Both the position numbers and the translations under genes were made by a program. From positions 186,001 to 250,000 of the forward strand of contig NZ_JAJFAX010000003.1 of the NCBI RefSeq assembly GCF_019710475.1: 64,000 nucleotides of DNA, in the 5' to 3' direction. Of this stretch, positions 14,550-22,469 are shown in pieces. How positions within the stretch are numbered: the stretch's first letter is position 1; every line of letters begins with the position of its first letter. The notes below the pieces were generated by a model that saw only the letters and a list, made by a program, of their open reading frames with translations, ran no database searches and had not been told where the DNA came from. Source of the DNA: Glycomyces sp. TRM65418. GTDB taxonomy: Bacteria; Actinomycetota; Actinomycetes; Mycobacteriales; Micromonosporaceae.

Positions 14550-15845
14550 ATGATGCGCAACGACTACCGCCTCCGGCGCCGGTCCCTCCTCACGGGCGCG
14601 TCGGCCGCCGCCGTGGCCGCCGCGGCCGCCGCGTGCGGCGACGACGGGCCCGCGGGCACCGCGGACGACCCGGTCCAGATCAGCTTCGAGTGGTGGGGCG
14701 ACGACACCCGCGCCGAGCTGACCCAGCAGGCCGTCGATCTCTTCCAGGAGAAGAACGAGGGCATCAAGGTCCAGACGAACTTCGCGGACTTCCCGACGTT
14801 CTGGGAGGGCCTGACCGGCCGCATGGCCTCGCGCGACCTGCCCGACGTGTTCCAGATGGACTACTCGCGGCTGCGCCAGTTCGGCTCCAACGGGATGCTG
14901 CTGCCCCTGGAAGGGGTCGTCGACACCGAGGACTTCCGCGAGGGCTTCCTCGAGACCGCCAAGCTCGACGGGCAGCTCGTGGCCGTCCCGATCGCCGGGA
15001 ACACGCTCGGTCTGATCTACCGCGCCGACTGGTTCGAGGCCCACGGGGCCGCGACCCCGGTGGCCGGTTACACGTGGGACGACTACAAGACCGCCATCTC
15101 CACGCTCACTCCCGCGCTCGGCGAGGGCAAGTGGGGCGGCGGCGACTGGTGCGCCCAGTACCACTTCATGGAGCTGTGGTTGCGTCAGCAGGGCGGCAGC
15201 TTCTACACCGAGGACGGCTCGGCCCTCAACTTCGAGCCCGCCCAGCTCGCCGAATGGTGGACCACCAGCGCCGACCTGTACCAGGCCGGCATGGTCCCGC
15301 CCGTGGAGACGACCATCGAGTGGACCGAGGGCGGCCTGGTCCAGGACGTGCTCGCCTCCGAGATCGGCTGGGACAACTTCATGGCCGGGTACGCGCCCAC
15401 GGTGGAGGCCAACGGCGGGACGCTCGCGCTCGCCGCGCCGCCCACGGTGGACCCCTCGAACCTGGGCCTGTACCTCAAGCCGTCGATGCAGCTGGTCATC
15501 TCGGCCACCACCGAGCACGCCGAGGCCAGTGCGAAGCTGATCGACTTCCTCCTGGGCGACCCGGAGGCGATCGCGATCCTGGGCACCAACCGCGGTGTCC
15601 CGGCGACGAACACGGGCCTGGAGAACGTCGAGCTCGACGCGAACACGCAGGCCGTGCTGGACTACGAGGCGTCCGTGTCCGAGTACCTGACCTCGCCGCC
15701 GCCGGCGCCGCCCGCGGCCACCGGTGCGATCGAGGCCAAGTTCATGGAGATCTACCAGCAGGTCCAGTACGGCGAGATGACGGCGCAGGAGGCCGCCGAC
15801 CTGTTCTTCACCGAGGCCGAGACCCTTCTGGCCGCCGAGCAGTAA
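14550..15845 (+). CDS. Sugar ABC transporter substrate-binding lipoprotein
   Basis: Extracellular binding protein (family 1, MalE-like) of a carbohydrate ABC importer. The N-terminus RRRSLLTGASAAAVAAAAAA followed by Cys looks like a twin-arginine signal plus lipobox (Cys29), so the mature protein would be membrane-tethered. The mature part has typical features: FEWWGDDTRAELTQQAVDLF, DVFQMDYSRLRQFG near 110, and a C-terminal helix-rich lobe. Start ATG 14550 (or 14553) follows AAGAAGGAG. The place after rhaMIEWB indicates rhamnose, a rhamnoside or an unsaturated rhamnogalacturonide as ligand. The rest of the operon encodes two permeases. Confidence 0.9.
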   Translation: MMRNDYRLRRRSLLTGASAAAVAAAAAACGDDGPAGTADDPVQISFEWWGDDTRAELTQQAVDLFQEKNEGIKVQTNFADFPTFWEGLTGRMASRDLPDVFQMDYSRLRQFGSNGMLLPLEGVVDTEDFREGFLETAKLDGQLVAVPIAGNTLGLIYRADWFEAHGAATPVAGYTWDDYKTAISTLTPALGEGKWGGGDWCAQYHFMELWLRQQGGSFYTEDGSALNFEPAQLAEWWTTSADLYQAGMVPPVETTIEWTEGGLVQDVLASEIGWDNFMAGYAPTVEANGGTLALAAPPTVDPSNLGLYLKPSMQLVISATTEHAEASAKLIDFLLGDPEAIAILGTNRGVPATNTGLENVELDANTQAVLDYEASVSEYLTSPPPAPPAATGAIEAKFMEIYQQVQYGEMTAQEAADLFFTEAETLLAAEQ

Positions 15846-15867
15846 ACCAGTTTAAGGATCTTTCACC

Positions 15868-16857
15868 GTGTCAGCTTCTCCCTCCACGACCGCGCCACCC
15901 GCGGCCGAAGGGGCCGAGGCGCCGACCGTGCGCGGGGGACGGGGAGCGGCCAAGCGCCGCACCCCGATCTCCCGCCGCGGGGAACGGCTCGTCGGCTACA
16001 CCTTCATGACGCCCTGGATCATCGGGTCGCTCGTCTTCACCGTCGGGCCGATGCTGTGGTCGCTGTATCTGTCGTTCACCGACTACCACCTGATCCTGGG
16101 CGGTGATTTCATCGGGTTCGCGAACTACACGGCCATGTTCGAGGATCCGATGTTCGCCCGGGCCGTCAAGGTCACGCTGCTGTACGTGCTGCTGGCCGTG
16201 CCGCTGAAGCTCGTCGCGTCGCTGGCGGTGGCGATCCTGCTGACGCAGTCGCGTCGGGGGATCGGGTTCTACCGGGCGGCGTTCTACATGCCCTCGCTCA
16301 TCGCCATGAGCGTGGGGATCGCGATCGTCTGGAAGGCGCTGTTCGCCGGCGGCGGCCCGCAGGACCAGTTCATGTCCTGGTTCGGGTGGGAAGGCGGCGG
16401 GTTCATCGGGAACCCGTCGGTGTCGATCCTGATGCTGGTGCTGCTGAGCGTGTGGACGTTCGGGGCGCCGATGGTGATCTTCATGGCCGGGCTGCTGCAG
16501 GTGCCCGGGGAGCTGCACGAGGCGGCGCAGGTGGACGGGGCGGGGAAGTGGCACCGGTTCGTGCACATCACGATCCCGATGCTGTCGCCGGTGATCTTCT
16601 TCAACGTGCTCATGGAGACGGTGCACGCGTTCCAGCTGTTCGGTCCGGCGTTCATCATCGGCGGGACCGCCGGCGGTCCGGCCTGGTCGACGCTGTTCTA
16701 CACCGTCCGGATCTACGCGCTGGCGTTCGTGGACCTGCGGATGGGTTACGCGTCGGCGTGGGCGTGGATGCTGGTGCTGGCGGTCGGCGTGGTCACGCTG
16801 ATCATGTTCCGGGCGGCGAAGAACCTCGTCTACTACGCAGGGGAGGACAACAAATGA
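15868..16857 (+). CDS. Sugar ABC transporter permease (MalF-like)
   Basis: First membrane subunit of the rhamnose-cluster importer: 329 residues, six membrane helices after a 40-residue hydrophilic N-terminus. The EAA loop that contacts the ATPase is present as HEAAQVDGAGKWHRFVHITI near 215. Start GTG 15868. The stop overlaps the next permease as ATGA. No ATPase gene follows, so the importer must borrow a shared MsiK/UgpC-type ATPase encoded elsewhere, which is common in actinobacteria. Confidence 0.92.
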   Translation: MSASPSTTAPPAAEGAEAPTVRGGRGAAKRRTPISRRGERLVGYTFMTPWIIGSLVFTVGPMLWSLYLSFTDYHLILGGDFIGFANYTAMFEDPMFARAVKVTLLYVLLAVPLKLVASLAVAILLTQSRRGIGFYRAAFYMPSLIAMSVGIAIVWKALFAGGGPQDQFMSWFGWEGGGFIGNPSVSILMLVLLSVWTFGAPMVIFMAGLLQVPGELHEAAQVDGAGKWHRFVHITIPMLSPVIFFNVLMETVHAFQLFGPAFIIGGTAGGPAWSTLFYTVRIYALAFVDLRMGYASAWAWMLVLAVGVVTLIMFRAAKNLVYYAGEDNK

Positions 16858-17741
16858 GCGTCGCGACTGAAGCGCCTCGGGTGATCGGGCGTCGCAAGCG
16901 CTCGGGTGCGGAGCGGGCGAAGTCCGTGGTCTGGCATGCGGCGATGCTGGCCGTGCTGGTGGTGGTGCTGTATCCGGCGTTCTGGGTGCTGACCGCGTCG
17001 GTGCGGGAGAACTCGGACATCCTGACGAACATCTCGCCGATCCCGACGTCGATCACGTGGGACAACTTCGCTTCGGCGTTCGACGGTCTGGCGGGGATCC
17101 CGCTGTGGCGGTTCTTCTGGAACTCGCTGGTGATCTCGGCGCTGTCGGTGGTCGGCATCGTGGCGTCGTGTTCGATCACGGCGTACGCGCTGGGGCGCTT
17201 GGAGTTTCCGGGGCGCAAGGCGATGTTCGCAGTGGTGATCGCGACGCTGCTGCTGCCGGGGCAGGTCATGCTCATCCCGCAGTACCTGATCTTCTCCGAG
17301 ATGGACGTGGTGAACACGATCTTCCCGCTCGTGATCGGGAAGTTCCTGGGCTTGGACGCGTTCTTCGTGTTCATGTACGTGCAGTTCCTGCGGGGGATCC
17401 CGCGGGAGCTGGACCAGGCGGCGACGATCGACGGGGCCGGGCACTTCCGGATCTTCTTCTCGATCATGCTGCCGCTGCTGCGCCCGGCGATCGTGACGTC
17501 GTCGATCTTCACGTTCATCTGGTCGTGGAACGACTTCATGGGGCCGCTGATCTACCTGCACGAGATCGAGAAGTTCCCGCTGCCGCGGCTGCTGCAGTCG
17601 TACAACAACACCGAGGCGGTGTCCAACTACGGCGGCATGATGGCGATGACGCTGCTGTCGCTGGTGCCGGTGGTGCTGTTCTTCCTGGTGTTCCAGAAGT
17701 TCCTCATCAAGGGCATCGCCACCTCGGGTGTGAAGGGCTAG
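16854..17741 (+). CDS. Sugar ABC transporter permease (MalG-like)
   Basis: Second permease, 295 residues with six membrane helices. The EAA loop reads LDQAATIDGAGHFRIFFSIM near 185-204, followed by a final helix pair and a C-terminal KGIATSGVKG typical of MalG/CUT1 permeases. It overlaps the previous permease by 4 bp, which ensures equal amounts of both subunits. It should form the channel with the upstream permease for rhamnose or rhamnosyl-oligosaccharide import. Confidence 0.92.
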   Translation: MSVATEAPRVIGRRKRSGAERAKSVVWHAAMLAVLVVVLYPAFWVLTASVRENSDILTNISPIPTSITWDNFASAFDGLAGIPLWRFFWNSLVISALSVVGIVASCSITAYALGRLEFPGRKAMFAVVIATLLLPGQVMLIPQYLIFSEMDVVNTIFPLVIGKFLGLDAFFVFMYVQFLRGIPRELDQAATIDGAGHFRIFFSIMLPLLRPAIVTSSIFTFIWSWNDFMGPLIYLHEIEKFPLPRLLQSYNNTEAVSNYGGMMAMTLLSLVPVVLFFLVFQKFLIKGIATSGVKG

Positions 17742-17742
17742 C

Positions 17743-18351
17743 GTGGCGGTCATGGCTCGCAGGCGGCAGGCGTTCGGGGAAGGGTTCGCGCTCTTCGCCG
17801 AATGCCTGCTGACCGGGGCGTGGTTCGCCCTCGCGGCACTGCCGGCGGTGACGGTCCCGGCGGCGCTGGCCGCCGCGTCGCGGCACCTGGCGGCCTACGC
17901 CGACGGGGAGGCGACCTCGTGGGGCGCGTTCTGGTCGGACTTCCGGGTCGCGTGGCGCCGGTCGTGGCGCGTGGGCCTGGCCATGCTGGGCGCCTTGGCG
18001 CTGCTGGGGTTGAACCTGCTCGTGCTCGCGCAGGAGGGCGTGCCCGGCCGGCCGGGGTTCGCTCTGGCGACGTTCCTGGTCGCCGGGCTCGCGACCGCGC
18101 TGCTGCTGCGGGCCGCTGCGGCCTGGGAGCCGGAGGCGCGCTGGCGGGCGCTGTTCGCGGGCGCGCTGGAGGAGTCCAAGGCCGACCTGAGCGGTACGGG
18201 GATCCTCTTGGGCGGGGTCGTGGTGCTGGCGGTGTGCGCGTGGGCGCTGTGGCTGCTGGCGGTGCCGATGAGCGGATGCCTGGTCGGCGCGGCGGTCGCG
18301 GTGCGCCGCCGCCGCCTCGCCCTCGAGGAGGAGGCCCGCCGGTCGGTGTAG
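17743..18351 (+). CDS. YesL-like (DUF624) membrane protein
   Basis: A 202-residue membrane protein with about five hydrophobic segments. It resembles DUF624/YesL: an N-terminal helix followed by LTGAWFALAALPAVTVPAAL, then ATSWGAFWSDFRVAWRRSWR, a short soluble stretch and two more helices. YesL-type genes accompany sugar ABC importers, including the rhamnogalacturonan cluster of Bacillus subtilis, but their role is unknown. Start GTG 17743 follows the permease stop by 1 nt with AAGGG upstream; ATG 17752 is an alternative. Last gene of the rhamnose transcription unit. Confidence 0.7.
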   Translation: MAVMARRRQAFGEGFALFAECLLTGAWFALAALPAVTVPAALAAASRHLAAYADGEATSWGAFWSDFRVAWRRSWRVGLAMLGALALLGLNLLVLAQEGVPGRPGFALATFLVAGLATALLLRAAAAWEPEARWRALFAGALEESKADLSGTGILLGGVVVLAVCAWALWLLAVPMSGCLVGAAVAVRRRRLALEEEARRSV

Positions 18352-18395
18352 TGCCCGAGGAGGACGGGAGTTCCTTCGAGGGAGGGGCGTGGGCG

Positions 18396-18430
18396 GTTGC
18401 TAGCGTAAGGGCGTAGCAACCCCCTTACGC
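18396..18430 (+). repeat. Two interlocked inverted repeats upstream of a membrane-protein gene
   Basis: GTTGCTA (18396-18402) is the exact reverse complement of TAGCAAC (18414-18420), and GCGTAAGGG (18403-18411) of CCCTTACGC (18422-18430). The arms alternate A-B-A'-B', an H-type pseudoknot order, with connecting segments of only 0, 2 and 1 nt. In RNA they would most likely be alternative folds; in DNA they could be two overlapping operators. They end 44 bp before the start of the next gene. Confidence 0.75.
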
Positions 18431-18474
18431 GGCCTTGCGTTTCCGGCAGCCGCGAACCCGCACGGAGGCACCAC

Positions 18475-19101
18475 ATGACCGACGTCCCCCCCGAAGCCGC
18501 GACCCCCGCCAAGCCGCCCCGCCCCTGGACCGTGACCACCGCGGTCGTCCTCCAGATCCTCCTCGCCCTGTTCCTGGTGGCGCAGTCGGCGATCACGCTC
18601 ATGTACAGCGCGGACTCCGCCCACGCCGCCGACGCCGAACTGGAGGACCAGGGCTTCACCGGCTCGGACCTGCCCGAGGGCACCAGTTTCGAAGGCGACC
18701 CGGTCTCCGTGGGCGTCCCGGTCCTCATCGCGCTGTTCCTGATCGTCCTGGCCCTGTTCAACGCCGCAGGGAAGCGCCCGGCCCGGATCGTCACCTGGGT
18801 CGTGCAGCCGATCGTGCTCATCTGCGGCGGCTTCGCGGCCGTCTCGTCCTTCTTCCTGGCGTCCTTCCTCGAAGCGGGGATCGAGGCCGAGGGCGGCCCC
18901 GAGGACCTCGACGTGCAGGCCGTGGTCGACGCCGCCCTCGGCGTCTACCCCGCCTGGACGGACGTCGTCACCTACGGTGCGGCCGTCTTGGCGACCTTCG
19001 GGTCGATCGCGATCATCATCCTGCTGGCGGTGCCCTCGGCGAACGCGTACTTCCGCAAGCCGGTCCAGCAGACGCACATCCCCGGCGCCCCGCCCGCATA
19101 G
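18475..19101 (+). CDS. Hypothetical four-helix membrane protein
   Basis: A 208-residue protein with no family I can name. It has a proline-rich cytoplasmic N-terminus and four hydrophobic helices (about residues 21-45, 79-98, 103-128 and 163-187). An acidic loop (SADSAHAADAELEDQGFTGS and on) joins helices 1 and 2. Start ATG 18475 is supported by GGAGGC 6 nt upstream. Interlocked inverted repeats precede it and a 30-bp palindromic terminator follows, so it is a single-gene transcription unit. Function unknown. Confidence 0.8.
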   Translation: MTDVPPEAATPAKPPRPWTVTTAVVLQILLALFLVAQSAITLMYSADSAHAADAELEDQGFTGSDLPEGTSFEGDPVSVGVPVLIALFLIVLALFNAAGKRPARIVTWVVQPIVLICGGFAAVSSFFLASFLEAGIEAEGGPEDLDVQAVVDAALGVYPAWTDVVTYGAAVLATFGSIAIIILLAVPSANAYFRKPVQQTHIPGAPPA

Positions 19102-19444
19102 CGGTGCCGCGCACGGCCCGGGCCGGTCCGCGCGGACCGGCCCGGGTTGTTTCCTGTCACGTTTTCACTCGCAGCGATCGCTCCGCGACCACTGCGACCC
19201 TCCCTACAGGACCGACCGGTGCGGCCCCCAGCACGCTTCCCGCGGCCCGGGCCGCGCCGGCCGCCGCCGCGGCGGCCCGCCATTTCCAGCAGACCCGTGT
19301 CGTCCCCTGCGGCTAGAATCCAAGAACACCCACCACACCGTGCTCGAGAAACGATCGCGACCGCTCGCCGCACCGGCGGGCGAGAGGAGACCGACCCAGG
19401 GCCCGACCCCGCCGCCAGGCGCCGGGCCCGCCGAGAGGACCGAT
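19102..19444. other. Intergenic stretch before the phosphatidyltransferase gene
   Basis: No gene is supported here. It contains the palindromic terminator at 19117-19146 and a TAGAAT hexamer at 19314-19319 that could be the -10 of the downstream transcript. The frame of the next gene is open through part of it, but composition and lack of a ribosome site argue against an earlier start. Confidence 0.5.
19117..19146. terminator. 30-bp perfect palindrome, terminator
   Basis: A perfect 30-bp palindrome (19117-19146; each half-arm 15 nt, starting CCCGGGCCGG) lies 15 bp after the stop of the membrane-protein gene and is followed by TTGTTTCCTGT. As RNA it forms a stem of about 13-14 bp with a minimal loop. 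Confidence 0.75.
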
Positions 19445-20050
19445 TTGAGCAAGTCAGCAGCAGCGCCGCCCCCAGGCTGGGGCGTGTGGACGTGGCCCAA
19501 CCTGGTCACCGCCATCAGGCTGCTCGGCATCCCGCTGTTCTGCTACCTCCTGCTCGCCACCCAGTACTACTGGCAGGCCGCGATCATCCTCGCCGTCGGC
19601 GGCGGCACCGACTGGGTCGACGGGCAGCTCGCCCGCCGCCTCAACCAGGTCTCCAAGCTCGGGCGCCTCCTCGACCCCTTCGTCGACCGCCTCTACATCC
19701 TCAGCTCGCTGCTGCTGCTGACCTTCATCGGCCTGCTCCCGTGGCTGTTCACCGCCGCCGTGCTCCTGCGCGAGGCGGTGATGGTGTCGCTGGTGATCGT
19801 CCTGCGCTGGCACGGCTACGCCCCGCCCCAAGTGCACTTCCTCGGCAAATGCGCCACCACCGTCGTGTTCATGTCCTTCCCCGCGCTCGTCCTGGGCACC
19901 GTGGCCGCCGCCGAGGCGTGGGCCCGGCCGCTGGGCTGGGCGCTGGCCTGGTGGGGCCTGGGCCTGTACTGGCTCGCCGCGTTCGTCTACCTGCGCCAGG
20001 GGGCCGGGCTCATCCGCGCCGGCCGGCCGCAGCCCACCGTCGCCGCCTGA
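19445..20050 (+). CDS. CDP-alcohol phosphatidyltransferase (PgsA2-like)
   Basis: A 201-residue integral membrane enzyme that transfers a phosphatidyl group from CDP-diacylglycerol to an alcohol such as glycerol 3-phosphate. The full signature D-x2-D-G-x2-A-R-x8-G-x3-D-x3-D is present as DWVDGQLARR, then GRLLDPFVD, near residues 58-82. About six membrane helices. Start TTG 19445 follows GAGAGGACCG. Its place upstream of gcvH and garA matches pgsA2 of mycobacteria. Whether it makes phosphatidylglycerophosphate, phosphatidylinositol phosphate or cardiolipin cannot be decided from sequence. Confidence 0.88.
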   Translation: MSKSAAAPPPGWGVWTWPNLVTAIRLLGIPLFCYLLLATQYYWQAAIILAVGGGTDWVDGQLARRLNQVSKLGRLLDPFVDRLYILSSLLLLTFIGLLPWLFTAAVLLREAVMVSLVIVLRWHGYAPPQVHFLGKCATTVVFMSFPALVLGTVAAAEAWARPLGWALAWWGLGLYWLAAFVYLRQGAGLIRAGRPQPTVAA

Positions 20051-20172
20051 GGCCCGCTCCGGGCGCAGGGGTCACCCGGCCTCGGCCCCGGCGCGAACCG
20101 CTGCGCGCCGAGCGATACGGTCATGATCGTCCGACCCGCCGAGCGGCGGGGTTTCCAAGAGGGGAGCGCCAG

Positions 20173-20550
20173 GTGATTCCGGAGCAACTGCGTTACACGG
20201 CGGAGCACGAGTGGGTCGAGGAGCGCGACGCGAACGTCGTCCGCATCGGGATCACCGACTTCGCGCAGAGCGCGCTCGGCGACGTCGTCTACGTCCAGCT
20301 CCCGGAGGCAGGCACCCAGGTTCGGGCAGGTGACGTGGTCGGCGAAGTCGAGTCGACCAAGAGCGTCTCCGACGTGTACGCTCCGTTGACCGGTAAGATT
20401 CTTGCTTGCAATCCTGAATTGTCGGAATCCCCGGAATTGGTGAACAGCGACCCCTATGCGGCGGGCTGGATGTTCGACATCGAGGTCGAGGATGCCGGCG
20501 CGCTCACCGCTTTGCTCGACGCCGGTGCGTATGCGAAGCTTACGGAGTGA
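20173..20550 (+). CDS. gcvH: Glycine cleavage system H protein
   Basis: Lipoyl carrier that shuttles the aminomethyl group between the P, T and L proteins of glycine cleavage. It is 125 residues, the normal length. The lipoylation site is the Lys in VGEVESTKSVSDVYAP (about residue 62). Start GTG 20173 is preceded by GAGGGGAGCG. It is followed closely by garA, the regulator of central nitrogen and carbon flux, as in other actinobacteria. The P protein gene lies 2 kb downstream; gcvT and lpd are not in the window. Confidence 0.95.
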   Translation: MIPEQLRYTAEHEWVEERDANVVRIGITDFAQSALGDVVYVQLPEAGTQVRAGDVVGEVESTKSVSDVYAPLTGKILACNPELSESPELVNSDPYAAGWMFDIEVEDAGALTALLDAGAYAKLTE

Positions 20551-20584
20551 CCAGAGGGTCCAGACTTGTAGAAGGTGGCAATCC

Positions 20585-21022
20585 ATGACGCGTTCGAATG
20601 ACGAGTTCCCTCCGCCGGATGTGACGGCCACGATGAACCTGTCCGCTCTGCAAGAGGGCGGTGAGGTCGACGCGGAGCTGAACTCCGCCCGGCTGGCGGA
20701 CTCGCTGCCGGCGGGCACCGCGCTGCTGGTCGTCCGCCGCGGACCGAACGCCGGCGCCCGCTTCCTGCTCAACACCGAGGTGACCACCTCCGGGCGGCAT
20801 CCCGATTCCGACATCTTCCTCGACGACGTCACGGTCTCGCGGCGCCATGCCGAGTTCCACCGCGACGCGGGCGGCTTCACCGTCCGCGACGTCGGCAGCC
20901 TCAACGGCACCTATGTGAACCGCGAACGCGTGGAGACCGCGGGACTGGGCAACGGCGACGAGGTCCAGATCGGCAAATTCCGGCTCGTGTTCATCAGCGG
21001 CCCCAAACCGGCCGCGGCCTGA
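20585..21022 (+). CDS. garA: FHA-domain regulator GarA/OdhI
   Basis: Phosphothreonine-controlled regulator that inhibits 2-oxoglutarate dehydrogenase and glutamate dehydrogenase in actinobacteria. It is 145 residues. The N-terminal tail holds a Thr-containing segment (PPDVTATMNL, Thr14 and Thr16) at the place of the kinase-phosphorylated ETTS motif, though the motif differs. The FHA domain covers about 50-135 with its hallmark residues: SGRHPDSDI, VSRRHAEF and SLNGTYVN. The phosphorylated tail is expected to bind its own FHA domain and switch inhibition off. The position after gcvH is conserved across actinobacteria. Confidence 0.92.
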   Translation: MTRSNDEFPPPDVTATMNLSALQEGGEVDAELNSARLADSLPAGTALLVVRRGPNAGARFLLNTEVTTSGRHPDSDIFLDDVTVSRRHAEFHRDAGGFTVRDVGSLNGTYVNRERVETAGLGNGDEVQIGKFRLVFISGPKPAAA

Positions 21023-21059
21023 CCGGCCTCCGCCACCCCCGGCAGACGCTGACGGCGAG

Positions 21060-21108
21060 TAGGCTGAACACATCGAGGACCCGCCCGGGGCCACCCCGCG
21101 GCGGGTCC
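21060..21108 (+). promoter_or_regulatory. Promoter -10 and hairpin between garA and the DUF151 gene
   Basis: TAGGCT at 21060-21065 could be a -10. It is followed by a hairpin (21077-21085 with 21100-21108, extended inward by CGGGG/CCCCG with one bulge). This could be the end of the garA transcript or a structured 5' leader of the nuclease gene. A FtsR-type MerR gene that sits here in corynebacteria and mycobacteria is absent. Confidence 0.4.
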
Positions 21109-21144
21109 GTCTTCAGGAACACGGCACGCGTTGGAGGCGAACCG

Positions 21145-21615
21145 GTGCGGATGATGACCGTAGTCGGGGTCCGCGTGGAACTCCCGAGCAACCAGCCGGT
21201 GGTCCTGTTGAAAGAGACCGACGGCCACCGGTACCTGCCCATCTGGATCGGCACGGTCGAAGCGGCCGCGATCGCCTACCAGCAGCAGGACGTGCAGCTG
21301 TCCCGCCCGCTCACCCACGACCTCATGCGCGACGTCCTCGAAGCGCTCGACGTCACCCTCACCGCCGTCGAGATCACCGAACTGCGCGACACGGTCTACT
21401 TCGCCGAGCTCGTCCTCGACGGCCGCACCCGCGTCTCCTCCCGCTCCTCCGACGCCATCGCGCTCGCCCTGCGCGCGGACGCCCCGATCTGGTGCGCCGA
21501 CGCCGTCCTCGACGAAGCCGGCGTCGTCCTGCCCGACACCCAAGAGGACGAAGTGGAGAAGTTCCGCGAATTCCTCGAAGAGGTCACGCCCGAGGACTTC
21601 GGCGAAAGCCAATAA
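21145..21615 (+). CDS. Bifunctional nuclease family protein (DUF151)
   Basis: A 156-residue protein of the DUF151 group, of which plant members show RNase and DNase activity; the bacterial role is unsettled. Typical residues are LPIWIGTVEAAAIAYQQQ near 31-48, SSRSSDAIALALRADAPIW near 98-116, and an acidic C-terminus. Start GTG 21145 has GGAGGCG upstream. It is a fixed member of the gcvH-garA-MerR neighbourhood (Rv1829 position in M. tuberculosis), so it may share control with the dividing or nutrient-sensing genes there. Confidence 0.9.
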   Translation: MRMMTVVGVRVELPSNQPVVLLKETDGHRYLPIWIGTVEAAAIAYQQQDVQLSRPLTHDLMRDVLEALDVTLTAVEITELRDTVYFAELVLDGRTRVSSRSSDAIALALRADAPIWCADAVLDEAGVVLPDTQEDEVEKFREFLEEVTPEDFGESQ

Positions 21616-21713
21616 CCCCCGCGACCTGCCGAGGTTTTCTTTCGTTCAGCCCATGGTGGAGGGTCGTGCGGTTACGCTCACCTTCGTGAACGCCGGTGCG
21701 AGCGGAGGCAGCC

Positions 21714-22268
21714 ATGGATCACAGTGACCCTGCGGGACGGCCCGCCGTCCCGCACGGCCAGGTCCGCGGCTGGCGCGGCACCACCGCCTGCCGCGTGGTC
21801 GGCATCACCTACCGGCAACTCGACTACTGGGCCCGCACCGGCCTGCTCGAGCCGTCCATCCGCCGCGCCAACGGATCGGGCTCCAACCGCCTCTACTCCT
21901 TCAGGGACATCGTCGTCCTCAACGTCATCAAACGGCTCCTGGACGCCGGCGTCTCCCTCCAGAACATCCGCAAAGCCGTCGATGCCCTCCGCTCCCGCAG
22001 CGTCAAAGACCTCGTGGAGATCACCCTCATGTCCGACGGCACCACCGTCTACGAATGCCGCTCCGCCGCCGAGGTCATCGACCTCCTCCGCGGCGGCCAA
22101 GGCGTCTTCGGCATCGCCGTGCGCACCACCGTCACCGACGTCATGGGCCGCCTCGCCGCCCTCCCCGGCGAAGCCCCCGCGCCGGCCCCCGCGCCCCTGC
22201 ACCCGCCCGAGCAGACCCACGTCCGCCACATCGGCCCCGTGCCCGGTCGCCGACCCACCGCCTCCTGA
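21714..22268 (+). CDS. MerR-family regulator, Rv1830 (ResR/McdR) type
   Basis: A 184-residue MerR-type DNA-binding protein. The helix-turn-helix lies at about 22-45 with the distinctive GITYRQLDYWARTGLLEPSI, then SGSNRLYSFRDIVVLNVIKR, closely like M. tuberculosis Rv1830 (ResR/McdR), which influences growth and division timing. LMSDGTTVYECRSAAEVIDL and GGQGVFGIAV near 110-140 continue the match. The C-terminus is Pro/Ala-rich. Start ATG 21714 has GGAGGC 4 nt upstream; an in-frame upstream start at 21696 is less likely. It precedes gcvP with the glycine riboswitch between them. Confidence 0.92.
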   Translation: MDHSDPAGRPAVPHGQVRGWRGTTACRVVGITYRQLDYWARTGLLEPSIRRANGSGSNRLYSFRDIVVLNVIKRLLDAGVSLQNIRKAVDALRSRSVKDLVEITLMSDGTTVYECRSAAEVIDLLRGGQGVFGIAVRTTVTDVMGRLAALPGEAPAPAPAPLHPPEQTHVRHIGPVPGRRPTAS

Positions 22269-22294
22269 CCTACCATGGCCGCAGAGCCGGAAAA

Positions 22295-22385
22295 CCGGGC
22301 GGGAGAGATCGTGGGCCACAGGCGCTCCACGGCACCGAAGGGGCAAGTCCCTCGCTTCAAACTCTCAGGTACCAGGACCGCCCGG
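22295..22385 (+). promoter_or_regulatory. Glycine riboswitch aptamer
   Basis: The closing stem P1 is perfect (22295-22302 with 22378-22385, 8 bp). Inside are the conserved elements of the glycine aptamer: GGGAGAG at 22301-22307 pairing with CTCTC at 22362-22366, CACCGAAGGGGCAAG around 22334, and AAACTCTCAGGTACCAGGA. It lies 85 nt before gcvP, the expected target: bound glycine should raise expression of glycine cleavage. Only one full aptamer is seen; the sequence after it may hold a remnant second aptamer and the expression platform. Confidence 0.93.
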
Positions 22386-22415
22386 AATTGGCCGCTCTGA
22401 AGCCGGCGAAGGAGT

Positions 22416-22459
22416 CGGTGACAGACGAGGGGACCGCAACCGCCGTCGACCTGTCACCG
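22416..22459 (+). promoter_or_regulatory. Expression-platform hairpin of the glycine riboswitch
   Basis: CGGTGACAG (22416-22424) pairs perfectly with CTGTCACCG (22451-22459). The right arm ends at the first base of the gcvP Shine-Dalgarno (GGAG, 22459-22462), and the left arm could also pair with GTCACC just before the ATG. There is no T-run, so control of ribosome access is more likely than transcription termination. Confidence 0.5.
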
Positions 22460-22469
22460 GAGCGTCACC

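Noticed and set aside
18396-18430. A stable RNA pseudoknot formed by both repeats at once
   Set aside because: Connecting segments of 0, 2 and 1 nt are too short to span stems of 7 and 9 bp, so the two foldings most likely exclude each other.
22386-22469. Second glycine riboswitch aptamer
   Set aside because: A GGCGAAGGAGTCGG segment faintly resembles the aptamer core, but the flanking helices and CTCTC/GAGAG pairing are missing. At most a remnant.
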